Shown: piece by piece, positions 32,914-41,716 of the stretch
Position numbering within the stretch: the first letter of the stretch is position 1
Layout of the letters: each line of letters begins with the position of its first letter
DNA from: an uncultured Desulfovibrio sp.
GTDB lineage: Bacteria > Desulfobacterota > Desulfovibrionia > Desulfovibrionales > Desulfovibrionaceae
Length of the DNA stretch: 64,000 bases
Direction: 5' to 3'
Assembly (NCBI GenBank): GCA_913063155.1
Contig: CAJXYU010000005.1
Location: forward strand, 248,001-312,000
The notes under the pieces: generated by a model
What the model was told of the DNA's origin: nothing
The model's database searches: none
Seen by the model: the letters and a program-made list of their open reading frames with translations, nothing else
Program-made: the position numbers and the translations under genes

Positions 32914-33715
32914 GATTCTGCAGATCCTCATTATCGGGCTGTATCTGCTGGGCACGGTTCTTTTTCTGACCGGAACGTCCATGGACAACGCCAGGCTCAG
33001 GAAGCTTGCCAGCGGCCTCGCCGTAACAGGGTTCTTGCTGCATTCTGTTGATATCATTTGGATATTCATTCAGGAGCGTGGCATGGCTCTTGCCGAGGGC
33101 AATGTCTACCTGAGCATTCTCGCCTGGAGTGTGCTGCTCATCTATTTCTTTTTCTGGTGGCGTTTCCGGCTGGCTTTCATGGGCCTGACCGCCCTGCCAT
33201 TGGCTCTGCTGCTGTTCATCTCCTCCATGGCGCTAGGCAATGTACGTGTGATCATGCCGCGGGAACTCACCGTGCTCTTTTTCGGTCTGCATATCGGCAG
33301 CCTGGTGCTGACGATGGGGGTCCTGACCATGTCTTTCGGCGCGGCCATCGCATTTTTACATTACAATAAAAAGATCAAATCCAAGGCAGGCCTCAAAAGC
33401 CTTGGCAAGGACACTCCGTCCCTGTCAATCTTCGACAGGGTCAACCATTTGGGTGTGGCTGTTGGTTTCCCACTGTATACTTTGGGTATTTTTTCATCCT
33501 TTGTCTGGTACTGGATCACTCCGGAAAAGACTTTCAGCTGGGATGTCATGAAAATTTCGTCCCTGGCGGTCTGGGGCTTGTTCGCATTCCTGTTTCACCA
33601 GAGGATATTGCTTGGCTGGAAAGGGAGAAAGCCCGCAACCATGATGATCATCGTGTTTGCCGCCATGGTCACTTCCCTGCTCCACCACACCATAACCTTT
33701 AGGCAAATGCCATGA
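32900..33715 (+). CDS. ccsA: CcsA/HemX-like cytochrome c assembly membrane protein
   Basis: 271 residues with about eight hydrophobic helices. Conserved features are WSVLLIYFFFWWRFR (a tryptophan-rich stretch), HIGSLVLTMGVLTMSFGAA and FLFHQRILLGWKGRK, with His residues that may bind heme. It overlaps sirC by 14 bases and hemA by 4 (ATGA). Proteins of this kind either export/attach heme with CcsB (ResBC) or, as HemX, affect HemA levels. The hemA neighbour makes both readings possible. Confidence 0.82.
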   Translation: MGLFEILQILIIGLYLLGTVLFLTGTSMDNARLRKLASGLAVTGFLLHSVDIIWIFIQERGMALAEGNVYLSILAWSVLLIYFFFWWRFRLAFMGLTALPLALLLFISSMALGNVRVIMPRELTVLFFGLHIGSLVLTMGVLTMSFGAAIAFLHYNKKIKSKAGLKSLGKDTPSLSIFDRVNHLGVAVGFPLYTLGIFSSFVWYWITPEKTFSWDVMKISSLAVWGLFAFLFHQRILLGWKGRKPATMMIIVFAAMVTSLLHHTITFRQMP

Positions 33716-35091
33716 ACCAGAAGATATTCCTGATCGGACTCAATCATAAAACCGCCGGTGTCGATATCCGTGAGAAATATGCGCTCACGGATGTGGAGAA
33801 TTTCGAGGAAGGCCTTATGGCCGACTGTCCCGTACGGGAATGTATGGCGCTCTCCACCTGCAATCGGGTGGAGATAGTTGTCGTTTCCCAAGGCGCGCCC
33901 GAACATGAAGTGTTGGATTCGGTCCTTTCTTATTGGGCCGGGGCCTGTAAGGGTGCTCCCGAAGTGCTGGCGGAACATGTTTATCAGCACAAGGGGCTTG
34001 ATGCCGTGCAGCATCTGTTTACTGTGGCCTGTAGCCTGGATTCCTTAGTTATGGGCGAGCCGCAGATTCTGGGGCAACTCAAGGACGCTTACAGGAGCGC
34101 GGTAAACAAAGGTACGGCCAGGACAATCGTCAGCCGGCTGCTGCACAAGTCCTTTTCCGTGGCTAAACGCGTGCGCACCGAAACGGCCATCTCCTCCAGC
34201 GCCGTTTCCATCAGTTTTGCGGCCGTGGAATTGGCCAAGAAGATTTTCGGCGACCTGAAGGGAACCCGGGCCATGCTCGTGGGGGCCGGGGAAATGGCCG
34301 AACTGGCTGCCACCCACCTCATGAACAACGGCGTACAGGATCTGCTGATCGCCAACCGCACTTTTGCCCGGGCCAAGACTCTGGCCGAGACCATGAAGGG
34401 CGAACCGATCCAGTTTGAACACATGTACGATCGGTTGAGTGAGGCGGATATCGTCATCAGTTCCACAGGCTCTCCTACCACGGTGATCAGGTCCAGGGAT
34501 GTGAAGGGCGTGCTCAAAGCGCGTAAGAACAGGCCCATGTTTTTCATCGACATCGCCGTGCCGCGCGACATAGATCCGGACGTCAACGGGTTGGACAACG
34601 TTTATCTTTATGACATCGACGACCTCAAGGAGGTTGTGGAAGAAAACATCGCCCAGCGCCAGGACGAGGCGGTCAAAGCTCATGCGGTTGTGGCGGCCGA
34701 GACCGAGACTTTCGGCACCTGGCTTCAGTCGCTGACCCTGAAACCCACTATTGTGGATCTGGTCAACAAGAGCGAGGACCTTGCCCGTAAGGAATTGGAA
34801 AAAACCCTCAGGCGGCTGGGCAATGTGGACCCCGAGACCCGCAGGGCCCTGGAGACCCTGGTGCTCTCCGTGGGGCGTAAGGTGTTGCACGAGCCTATCT
34901 GTTTTCTGAAGCGTCGCGGGCAGGAAAAAGACGCGTCCGAGCGGTTCATAGATATCACACGCCGTATGTTTAACCTGGACGACGAAGTCGTGCCGCCGGA
35001 AGCCCACATGAGTCGCAAGACCGGCAAGCCGGAAGCCTGTACTCCTGAAGATGTCGAAAATTTCATCGAAGCCTCAAAAAAGGAACAGTAA
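33712..35091 (+). CDS. hemA: Glutamyl-tRNA reductase
   Basis: First committed step of tetrapyrrole synthesis: NADPH reduction of Glu-tRNA to glutamate semialdehyde. The 459-residue protein has LIGLNHKTAGVDIREK, MALSTCNRVE with the catalytic Cys50, GEPQILGQLKDAY, the NADPH fold MLVGAGEMAELAATHL, and the C-terminal dimerisation helices. Overlaps on both sides (ATGA with ccsA, TAATG with the next gene) indicate coupled translation. Confidence 0.95.
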   Translation: MNQKIFLIGLNHKTAGVDIREKYALTDVENFEEGLMADCPVRECMALSTCNRVEIVVVSQGAPEHEVLDSVLSYWAGACKGAPEVLAEHVYQHKGLDAVQHLFTVACSLDSLVMGEPQILGQLKDAYRSAVNKGTARTIVSRLLHKSFSVAKRVRTETAISSSAVSISFAAVELAKKIFGDLKGTRAMLVGAGEMAELAATHLMNNGVQDLLIANRTFARAKTLAETMKGEPIQFEHMYDRLSEADIVISSTGSPTTVIRSRDVKGVLKARKNRPMFFIDIAVPRDIDPDVNGLDNVYLYDIDDLKEVVEENIAQRQDEAVKAHAVVAAETETFGTWLQSLTLKPTIVDLVNKSEDLARKELEKTLRRLGNVDPETRRALETLVLSVGRKVLHEPICFLKRRGQEKDASERFIDITRRMFNLDDEVVPPEAHMSRKTGKPEACTPEDVENFIEASKKEQ

Positions 35092-35438
35092 TGCGCAATT
35101 ACCTCATAGAAGACCTCGTCGATGAGCATTTCAACAAGATCAAGGAGCATCTCGCCGGTCAAGGATATGCAGGCCCCATAGAGGACATCTTCTATCTCCC
35201 CTTGCCCGAGGCGCTGCTGACCGAGGAGCAGAAAGAACACCGGGAAGAGTGTGGACCGCATATCCTTTGCCTGGAGGCCATTGAAGACTTGGCGGGTAAC
35301 AAGTTGAAAATGGAACTGCTCGTTCGGGGCCAGAGTAAGATTCGCTGTTCCTGCATTACCTATTGTACTCCTGAACAGCGCAACCATATGCTCGATTTCC
35401 TTGATGAAATGATCAAGGGGCTCGATATTCCGGTCTGA
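35091..35438 (+). CDS. Conserved-looking hypothetical protein between hemA and tilS
   Basis: 115 residues, soluble, acidic. The end contains SKIRCSCITYCTPEQRNHML with a CxC...C cluster, and a further Cys pair lies at CGPHILC. The start shares a base with the hemA stop (TAATG), and the gene ends one base before tilS, so it is translated as part of this operon. I do not recognise the family. A role linked to tetrapyrrole or metal handling is suggested only by position. Confidence 0.65.
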   Translation: MRNYLIEDLVDEHFNKIKEHLAGQGYAGPIEDIFYLPLPEALLTEEQKEHREECGPHILCLEAIEDLAGNKLKMELLVRGQSKIRCSCITYCTPEQRNHMLDFLDEMIKGLDIPV

Positions 35439-35439
35439 T

Positions 35440-36462
35440 ATGCCCAGCGCCGCGCCCCTTTCGCCGCCCGCCACTCTCCAGGCTCTGCCCCCAAAGTGGG
35501 CGCATTTCTGTTTGGGCATCGAACGCTTCGTTGTCGGGGAATTGGGTGTCGATTTGACGGAGAAAAAGGTTCTGGCGGCTTTTTCCGGCGGAATCGACTC
35601 CACAGCTCTGCTTCTGGCATTCAAGTATCTCTGCCTCAAGAACAACGGCCAGGTCCTGGCTGTTCATCTCGACCACCAACTTAGAAAGGAATCCTTCAGG
35701 GACGCAGAACACGCCCGTGCATTGTGCAAGGCTTTGGGTGTGGAGTGCGTTGTGCAGGCCGTGGATGTGGCTTCTCTGGCCCGTGAACGCGGTATCGGGG
35801 TGGAGGAAGCCGGGCGGGAGGCGCGTTACGCCCTTTTTGAGCGTGTTATGGAAGAGCGACAGGCCGATTTGTTGGTTGTTGGTCACCATCTGGGTGATCT
35901 TTGTGAAGATGTTCTCATGCGCCTGACCCGTGGTGTCGGCTGGCCGGCTCTCTCCGGCATGAAGGGCGTTGATCCCGTGCGCAGGCTTGTCAGGCCCTTC
36001 CTGCTGACTCCCAAGGCGAAACTCAGGGCGTTCCTGAAAGCGGTCAATGTCGGATGGCGTGAAGATTTGTCCAATGAAGACATGCAGTTCAAGCGTAACC
36101 GTGTTCGCCATACTATTTTGCCCCTCTTTTTGGAGGAGAACCCCAATTTTCCGGAAGCCGTGGTCCGAATGTGGAGGCTCGGCGGCATTGATGCGGATTT
36201 CTGGACACGTTGCGTTACGACCGAGACCGCAGATAAGGGCACTATCCCCGCTTATGTGTTGAAGAGTTCCCACAAAGCCCTGCGCCTTCGTCTCTATAAG
36301 CAGTCTCTGGACAGCCTCGGATCAGGGCAGGCTTTGGCCGATACATTGCTCAAACTCGATACGGCGTGGGAAGAGCGCCGCTTTGGGGCAGTGTTTCAGT
36401 TTCCCGGTGAAAAGATTGCAAAAGTTACTGCCAACGGGGTTCTTTTCGGGTTCAAAGATTGA
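35440..36462 (+). CDS. tilS: tRNA(Ile)-lysidine synthase
   Basis: ATP-dependent attachment of lysine to C34 of the CAU-anticodon tRNA-Ile. 340 residues with the PP-loop SGGIDSTALL at about 49-58, HLDHQLRKES, and the GIGVEEAGREARYALF segment (GRxxRYxxF). The downstream motif reads GHHLGDLCEDVLMRLTRG where most TilS have HHxxDQxETxLxRLxRG. RNRVRHTILP is typical. The C-terminal domain is short. A TtcA-like thiolase role is less likely because the needed Cys motifs are absent. Confidence 0.85.
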   Translation: MPSAAPLSPPATLQALPPKWAHFCLGIERFVVGELGVDLTEKKVLAAFSGGIDSTALLLAFKYLCLKNNGQVLAVHLDHQLRKESFRDAEHARALCKALGVECVVQAVDVASLARERGIGVEEAGREARYALFERVMEERQADLLVVGHHLGDLCEDVLMRLTRGVGWPALSGMKGVDPVRRLVRPFLLTPKAKLRAFLKAVNVGWREDLSNEDMQFKRNRVRHTILPLFLEENPNFPEAVVRMWRLGGIDADFWTRCVTTETADKGTIPAYVLKSSHKALRLRLYKQSLDSLGSGQALADTLLKLDTAWEERRFGAVFQFPGEKIAKVTANGVLFGFKD

Positions 36463-36523
36463 CTTCACAGGCGTGCCGGGATAAGAGCATGTGATCTTTT
36501 GCACAATCTTAGGAGGAGCAGGT

Positions 36524-37189
36524 ATGAATATCCTGATTTTTGGACCTAACGGAAGCGGCAAAGGCACACAGGGCAACATCGCCAAGGATAAATACAACCT
36601 GGATCATATCGAATCCGGGGCTATTTTCCGCAAGCACATCGGCGGCGGCACCGAACTCGGGCTGAAAGCCAAGGAATACATCAACAAGGGTGAACTCGTC
36701 CCCGACGACATCACCATCCCCATGGTGCTCGACGTGCTTTCCGGCTCCACCTCCGGTTGGTTGCTTGATGGTTTCCCCCGCTCTCTCGTTCAGGGGGAAA
36801 AATTGTGGGAAGCCCTGCAAAAGGATGGCGTAAAGCTCGACTACGTCATCGAGATCAAGCTGCCGCGCGAAATTGCCAAAGCCCGCATCATGGGCCGTCG
36901 TCTGTGCGAAAACAACCCGAACCATCCGAACAACGTGGGGATTCCCGTGATTGCTCCGAATGGTGACAAGTGTCGTGTTTGCGGCGGCGCTCTTTCCGCC
37001 CGTGATGACGACCAGGATGAAGAAGCCATCAACAAACGTCATGATATCTACTATGACGAAACCACCGGCACCATGGCTGCCTGCAACTTCTACAAGAATA
37101 TGAAGGACGGCGGCTTCAAATACATTGAGCTGAATGGTGAAGATTCCATCGACGCCATCAAGGAATATCTGGTTTCCCAGCTCGACTAG
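36524..37189 (+). CDS. adk: Adenylate kinase with a Desulfovibrio-type metal site
   Basis: Interconverts ATP + AMP with 2 ADP. The ATG 36524 has AGGAGG 7 bases upstream. The 221-residue protein has the P-loop GPNGSGKGT (7-15), ESGAIFRKHI, LLDGFPRS and the LID. The LID holds Cys128, His134, Cys150 and Cys153 (RRLCENNPNH, DKCRVCGG). Their spacing (C-x5-H-x15-C-x2-C) equals that of the zinc/cobalt/iron site described in Desulfovibrio gigas adenylate kinase, rather than the four-Cys zinc finger of Gram-positive enzymes. It lies 61 bases after tilS. Confidence 0.95.
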   Translation: MNILIFGPNGSGKGTQGNIAKDKYNLDHIESGAIFRKHIGGGTELGLKAKEYINKGELVPDDITIPMVLDVLSGSTSGWLLDGFPRSLVQGEKLWEALQKDGVKLDYVIEIKLPREIAKARIMGRRLCENNPNHPNNVGIPVIAPNGDKCRVCGGALSARDDDQDEEAINKRHDIYYDETTGTMAACNFYKNMKDGGFKYIELNGEDSIDAIKEYLVSQLD

Positions 37190-37230
37190 CCGTAGCAGAT
37201 ACGGAAGATTGCTTTTTAGTGCAAAGTCAG

Positions 37231-37262
37231 GCCCCCCGGCGTCGTGCCGGGGGGCTTTGTTG
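37231..37262 (+). terminator. GC-rich terminator between adk and the PEBP-like gene
   Basis: GCCCCCCGGC (37231-37240) pairs with GCCGGGGGGC (37246-37255) around GTCGT, then TTTGTTGT. The U tract is modest. Confidence 0.7.
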
Positions 37263-37278
37263 TGGGAGAGGCAGGAAT

Positions 37279-37845
37279 TTAGCGCCCGAAGGTGGTCGTC
37301 AGGACAGCCTTGTCCAGAGTGTGCGCGTTGAGGAAAAAACCAACCATGGCTGCGGAGCTTTCCGGAGCGAGATCCAGCAGTTCCACATCCAGGGCGTGAA
37401 CCGTGAAGATGTAGCGGTGGTCGCCGTGCCCTTCGGGCGGGCACGCCCCGCCATATCCTGCCGAGCCGAAATCGGTGCGGCCCTGCACTGCCCCGTCCGG
37501 GAGCAGTTTTTTGTTGTTCCCTGCTCCAGCCTTGAGTGTATGGACGTTGGCCGGGATGTTGTAGACCACCCAGTGCCACCAGCCGCTGCCCGTAGGCGCG
37601 TCCGGGTCATAGACGGTGATTGCGAAGCTTTCGGCATCCCTTGGCGCGTTTTTCCAGGCCAACGCCGGGGAAATGTTTTCTCCTGTGCATCCGAATCCAT
37701 TGAGAACTTGCTTCATGGACAATATTCCCCCTTCCCTCATGTCCGGGCTGGTGAGCGTGAAACCGTCCGCAAACGCCTGCCCGGCCCCCAAGACAAGGAG
37801 CAGCGCACAGGCCGCCAGTAATCGAGTGAATTTTGTTTTCCGCAT
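37279..37845 (-). CDS. Exported YbhB/YbcL-type phosphatidylethanolamine-binding-like protein
   Basis: 188 residues. A signal peptide (RLLAACALLLVLGAGQAFA) precedes a PEBP/RKIP-like domain with GFTLTSPDM, CTGENISPALAWKNAP, DPDAPTGSGWWHWVVYNIP and GGACPPEGHGDHRYIFTVHAL, the ligand-pocket segments of bacterial YbhB. The ligand is unknown. It lies 50 bases downstream of an AraC regulator on the same strand and may be controlled by it or with it. Confidence 0.85.
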   Translation of the reverse strand: MRKTKFTRLLAACALLLVLGAGQAFADGFTLTSPDMREGGILSMKQVLNGFGCTGENISPALAWKNAPRDAESFAITVYDPDAPTGSGWWHWVVYNIPANVHTLKAGAGNNKKLLPDGAVQGRTDFGSAGYGGACPPEGHGDHRYIFTVHALDVELLDLAPESSAAMVGFFLNAHTLDKAVLTTTFGR

Positions 37846-37895
37846 AAGATTACCTCCTGTTTTGAAGGCAATCTACCCGTTTCAGGAGTGCACGG

Positions 37896-38792
37896 TCATA
37901 CGGATTCGGCCAAAGATGATCCGGATTCGGCCTTGTACCTGAGCACTTCGCTGGGACTGACTCCGAAGCGTTCCTTGAAGAGGCCTGCAAAGCGGGAAGC
38001 CGAACTGTATCCGCACCGGGAGGCCGTCTCGCTTACGGACAGATTGCCCGTCTGCAACAGACTCAGGCCGGTGCTGATGCGCACCTCGCGCAGAATTCCA
38101 CTCAGGGAGGCTCCCTCCTCGCCCAGATTCCGGCGAAGGGTCCGTTCACTGATGTTCATTCTTTTGGCCACGTCATGGGCCGTCCATTTGCGTTCCGGCT
38201 TCATGCCCACGAGCCTGCCGCACCGGGCCGTCCAGGTGGACATTGCCTGCCAGAGCATGGGCAGGCAGTTGGTTTCTTCGGATATAAGGATCAGAAATTC
38301 TTCCAGGCAGAGGGAAAGCAGTCGCTTGTTGCCCGGGTGGGCCGCAGCCATCTCCAGGAGATGCGTCAGGGAGGACGCCGCGCTTGGCGTGCATGATGCG
38401 CACATGTCCTTCAAGGGGATTCTGGAGAACTGTTTCTCTTTGTCCAGTTGTCCTGAAAGAACGTCGGCAAGCATCTCCACATTGAAGCTCAGGCACAGAG
38501 CCATGTAGCGTCCTGTGCCTGGATCAGGAATATTCTCGATGGTTGTCTCCTGCATGGACGGATACAGAAAGATATCTCCCTCTGACAAAGTGCAGGTTTC
38601 CGCTCCCATGGTGACAACTTTCTGCCCGCTCAGGATGACTATGGCTGCGGATTGCTGAAGGGAAACCGAGTGGAGCCGGTGGGCCCTGGTGGCCGAGATC
38701 ATGCCCACGAACGGGATGGATGTCATGCCTTGCCGTTGCGTGTCGTTCTGCAGGACTGCATTGAGGAGCCGGATGATTTTTCCAATGTTCAT
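37896..38792 (-). CDS. AraC-family transcriptional regulator
   Basis: 298 residues from ATG 38792, which has AGGG just upstream; a TTG at 38807 would add five residues. The N-terminal part (about 1-190) is a cupin-like sensor of the AraC_N/type found in the GadX-like group (VILSGQKVVTMGAE, EGDIFLYPS). The C-terminal 100 residues hold two helix-turn-helix motifs: WTAHDVAKRMNISERTLRR and SVSETASRCGYSSASRFAGLFKERFGVSP. The gene downstream, 50 bases away, encodes the PEBP-like protein. The effector is unknown. Confidence 0.88.
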   Translation of the reverse strand: MNIGKIIRLLNAVLQNDTQRQGMTSIPFVGMISATRAHRLHSVSLQQSAAIVILSGQKVVTMGAETCTLSEGDIFLYPSMQETTIENIPDPGTGRYMALCLSFNVEMLADVLSGQLDKEKQFSRIPLKDMCASCTPSAASSLTHLLEMAAAHPGNKRLLSLCLEEFLILISEETNCLPMLWQAMSTWTARCGRLVGMKPERKWTAHDVAKRMNISERTLRRNLGEEGASLSGILREVRISTGLSLLQTGNLSVSETASRCGYSSASRFAGLFKERFGVSPSEVLRYKAESGSSLAESV

Positions 38793-38843
38793 GGACCCTG
38801 ATACCAACTGGCCCAGATCGGCTCAACTCATTTCAAAGGCGCG

Positions 38844-38874
38844 AAAAAAGGGGAAGGACCATTGCCCCTCCCCT
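38844..38874 (-). terminator. Terminator after secF
   Basis: On the minus strand GGGGAGGG pairs with CCTTCCCC (one G-U) and is followed by TTTTTT. It separates secDF from the AraC gene on the same strand. Confidence 0.75.
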
Positions 38875-38899
38875 CTTTTTCTGTTTGTTGCGAAGCTTT

Positions 38900-39970
38900 C
38901 TAGGCAGTGGCTTCCGTTCCCTCTTCTTCGGGCATGCGCGGGCCGAATCCGAGCAGGATCGGGCTGGCTACGAAGATGGAGGAATACGTACCCACGCCGA
39001 TGCCGACAAGCAGCGCCAGGGCAAAGTCGTGGATGACGCCGCCGCCGAGCACGAAGAGGCTCAGGACGACCAGCAAAGTGGTGCCGGACGTCAGGATGGT
39101 GCGGGACAGGGTCTGATTGATGCTCTTGTTGATGAGTGCCCCGAAGCCGTCCTTGCCGTTGCCCTTGATGTTTTCGCGGATGCGGTCGAAGACGATGATG
39201 GTGTCGTTGAGCGAGTAACCGATGATGGTCAGGAGCGCGGCGATGATGGTCAGGTCGAACTCCTTGCCCAGAATCGAGAAGATGCCAACGGTGATGAGCA
39301 CGTCATGGACCAGGGCCACGACGGCTCCCAGGGCGTAAGTAAGGCGCAGATACCAGCACAACCCTATGGAGATGACCAGCATGCCCACAATGGTCCAGGC
39401 GATGTCCAGGCCGGTGAAGCCCAGGACCCACTGTCCGCCCACAAGGCACGCGGCCATGATGGCTGCGGCCATCCAGCGCTGTTCGAAGCGTCCGGAGATG
39501 TAGATGGCGATGAACAGCACTGCGTAGAACATGGCTTCCAGGGCCTTGGAGCGCAGGTCGGCGCCCACCTTGGGACCGACCATTTCCAGGCGCTGGACCA
39601 CGAACTTCGTGCCGTTCAGGTTGGCGGTCAGGGCCGAGGTGATCTGGTCGCGGACTTCCGCGGAAGTTACTTCCGAGGTGGAGGTCCTGATCAGATATTC
39701 GTTGTCTCCCTCCTGGCCGAAGGTCTGCACGACCATGCCGGGCAGTTCCACGTCCTTGAGAGCTGATTTGATATCCTTGACGTCGGTGCTTTTGTCCAGC
39801 TTGACCTGGACGATCATGCCGCCGGCGAAGTCGATGCCGTATTTGGGGCCGCCCTTGAGGATCAGCGACCCCAGCCCGGCCAGGATGACCAGGATGGATA
39901 TGATGAATGCGATTTTCCTGACACCGATAAAATCGATATTGGTATCAGGTCTGATTATTTGCAGTCCCAT
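38900..39970 (-). CDS. secF: Protein-export membrane protein SecF
   Basis: Six-helix RND-type subunit using proton-motive force to pull preproteins out of SecYEG. 356 residues with FIGVRKIAF, GLGSLILKGGPKYGIDFAGG near the N-terminus, a periplasmic P1 domain, and IGYSLNDTIIVFDRIREN plus SRTILTSGTTLLVVLSLF in the membrane part, all SecF signatures. The C-terminus is Glu-rich. It lies 11 bases after secD. Confidence 0.96.
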   Translation of the reverse strand: MGLQIIRPDTNIDFIGVRKIAFIISILVILAGLGSLILKGGPKYGIDFAGGMIVQVKLDKSTDVKDIKSALKDVELPGMVVQTFGQEGDNEYLIRTSTSEVTSAEVRDQITSALTANLNGTKFVVQRLEMVGPKVGADLRSKALEAMFYAVLFIAIYISGRFEQRWMAAAIMAACLVGGQWVLGFTGLDIAWTIVGMLVISIGLCWYLRLTYALGAVVALVHDVLITVGIFSILGKEFDLTIIAALLTIIGYSLNDTIIVFDRIRENIKGNGKDGFGALINKSINQTLSRTILTSGTTLLVVLSLFVLGGGVIHDFALALLVGIGVGTYSSIFVASPILLGFGPRMPEEEGTEATA

Positions 39971-39981
39971 TATCAGTCCCC

Positions 39982-41580
39982 TTAGATGCTCAGCTTGGCG
40001 CCTTCGGCGCGGTTTGTCATATAGGCGTCAAACAGGATTCGCGACACGAAGATGGCCGTGAACATGGAGGTGATGATGCCCAGCGTCAGAGTCACGGCAA
40101 AGCCGCGGATGGGGCCGGTCCCGAAGTTGTAGAGGATCATGGCCGCGATGACGGTGGTGATGTTGGCGTCGAAGATCGTCAGGGTCGCCCTGCTGTATCC
40201 CTCCTCGATGGCGGCCCGGGCCGTCAGGCCCCTGCGCAGTTCTTCGCGGATGCGTTCGAAGATGATCACGTTTGCGTCCACCGCCATACCTATGGTCAGG
40301 ATGATGCCCGCAATGCCCGGCAGGGTCAGAGTGGCCCCGAAGACCGCGAGGCCGGCCATGATGAGCATGATGTTCAACAGGAGGACCACGTCGGCGATAA
40401 TGCCCGCAAAACCGTAGTACAGAACCATGAAGCCGAGCACTGCGGCCATGCCGATGTAGGCGGACTGGATGCCCTTGTCTATGGATTCCTGACCAAGGGA
40501 CGGGCCGACAGTGCGCTGTTCAAGGATATTGATGGGCGCAGGCAGCGAACCGGCGCGAAGCACGATGGCCAGGTCGCGGGCTTCATCGGTGGTGAAGCTT
40601 CCGGTGATGCTGGCGCGTCCGCCACTGATCTTGTCCTGAATGACCGGTGCGGAATAGACTTTGCCATCCAGCACGATGGCCATGCGCTTGTGGATGTTTT
40701 CGCTGGTCAGGCGCTCGAAGATGCGTCCGCCTTTGTTGTTGAAGGTGATGGCCACGTAGGCATCGTTGAAGTTGCCGTAGCGGACGCTGGCGTCGGTAAT
40801 GTACTCACCGGTCAGCACGGTTTCCTTCTTGAGAACAATGGGAAATTCCGCATAGGAACCGTCGGGACGTCTCTTCAGCTGTGTGGAGACTTCGCTTCCC
40901 GGAGGAACGACTCCCTGCTTGGCCTTTTCCGGGTCCGCGGATTCGTCCACCATCTTGAACTCCAGGTGGGCGGTGCGGCCGATGAGTTTGATGGCGCGCT
41001 CCGGGTCCTGGATCCCGGGCAACTGAATCTGGATGCGGTTGCCTTCCTGACGGCGGATGTCCGGCTCGGCGACGCCGAATTGGTCAATGCGGTTGCGGAT
41101 GGTTTTGATGGCCTGATCCATGGTCATTTTGGTCAGGTATTTCTTGTGGTCGGCGGTGATGCTGAAAACGTAGCGGATACGGCCGCCTTCCATGGATTCG
41201 GTTCCGTCGACCTTCACCGAATCGAAGCGCTTTTTGAGCAGTTGCTCAAATGCGTCTCTCTGTTCCTGCTTGAGCAGGACGACCTGGATCCTGTCGCCGG
41301 GCAACACGGTCGGGCGAAGCAGATAAATATCCTCGTCCTTGGCGACGGACTTGATGTCTTCGCCGATGCGGTCAAGGTTGTTCTTGAGTGCGGTGTCCAC
41401 GTCGACTCCGAGTGTCAGGTGGATGCCGCCCTTGAGGTCAAGGCCGAGGTTAATGCTGTCGCCGGGCAAATATTTGGCGAGCGAGGAACCCTGAACTCCG
41501 GGAATGGACGGCAGCATGTATGCCAGACCCAATACCAGGATAGTCAGGGCGATGACGATTCTCCAGCGCAGACTCTGCAT
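39982..41580 (-). CDS. secD: Protein translocase subunit SecD
   Basis: Partner of SecF. 532 residues with an N-terminal helix, LGLDLKGGIHLTLGVD, a large periplasmic domain with IRNRIDQFGVAEPDIRRQ, and the five remaining helices including GMAVDANVIIFERIREELRRG. Full length. A strong hairpin lies in the 136-base gap between it and yajC. Confidence 0.96.
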   Translation of the reverse strand: MQSLRWRIVIALTILVLGLAYMLPSIPGVQGSSLAKYLPGDSINLGLDLKGGIHLTLGVDVDTALKNNLDRIGEDIKSVAKDEDIYLLRPTVLPGDRIQVVLLKQEQRDAFEQLLKKRFDSVKVDGTESMEGGRIRYVFSITADHKKYLTKMTMDQAIKTIRNRIDQFGVAEPDIRRQEGNRIQIQLPGIQDPERAIKLIGRTAHLEFKMVDESADPEKAKQGVVPPGSEVSTQLKRRPDGSYAEFPIVLKKETVLTGEYITDASVRYGNFNDAYVAITFNNKGGRIFERLTSENIHKRMAIVLDGKVYSAPVIQDKISGGRASITGSFTTDEARDLAIVLRAGSLPAPINILEQRTVGPSLGQESIDKGIQSAYIGMAAVLGFMVLYYGFAGIIADVVLLLNIMLIMAGLAVFGATLTLPGIAGIILTIGMAVDANVIIFERIREELRRGLTARAAIEEGYSRATLTIFDANITTVIAAMILYNFGTGPIRGFAVTLTLGIITSMFTAIFVSRILFDAYMTNRAEGAKLSI

Positions 41581-41643
41581 GAATGAATTCTCCCCTGTGG
41601 GTGGAAATGATGGACAACTTTGCTAAACGGTAGAAAACACAAG

Positions 41644-41678
41644 CGCGGACCAGGGCCGCCAAGCGGGCCCGGTCCGCG
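41644..41678 (-). other. Strong intercistronic hairpin between yajC and secD
   Basis: CGCGGACC pairs with GGTCCGCG and, inside it, GGGCC pairs with GGCCC, with one bulged A. On the minus strand it is followed by CTTGTGTTTTC, a poor U tract. It may be an attenuator or an mRNA stabiliser that sets the YajC to SecDF ratio. Confidence 0.5.
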
Positions 41679-41716
41679 GAAAAACCGCTTTCAAAGGCTG
41701 TCTGCCTTCTTTTCAG

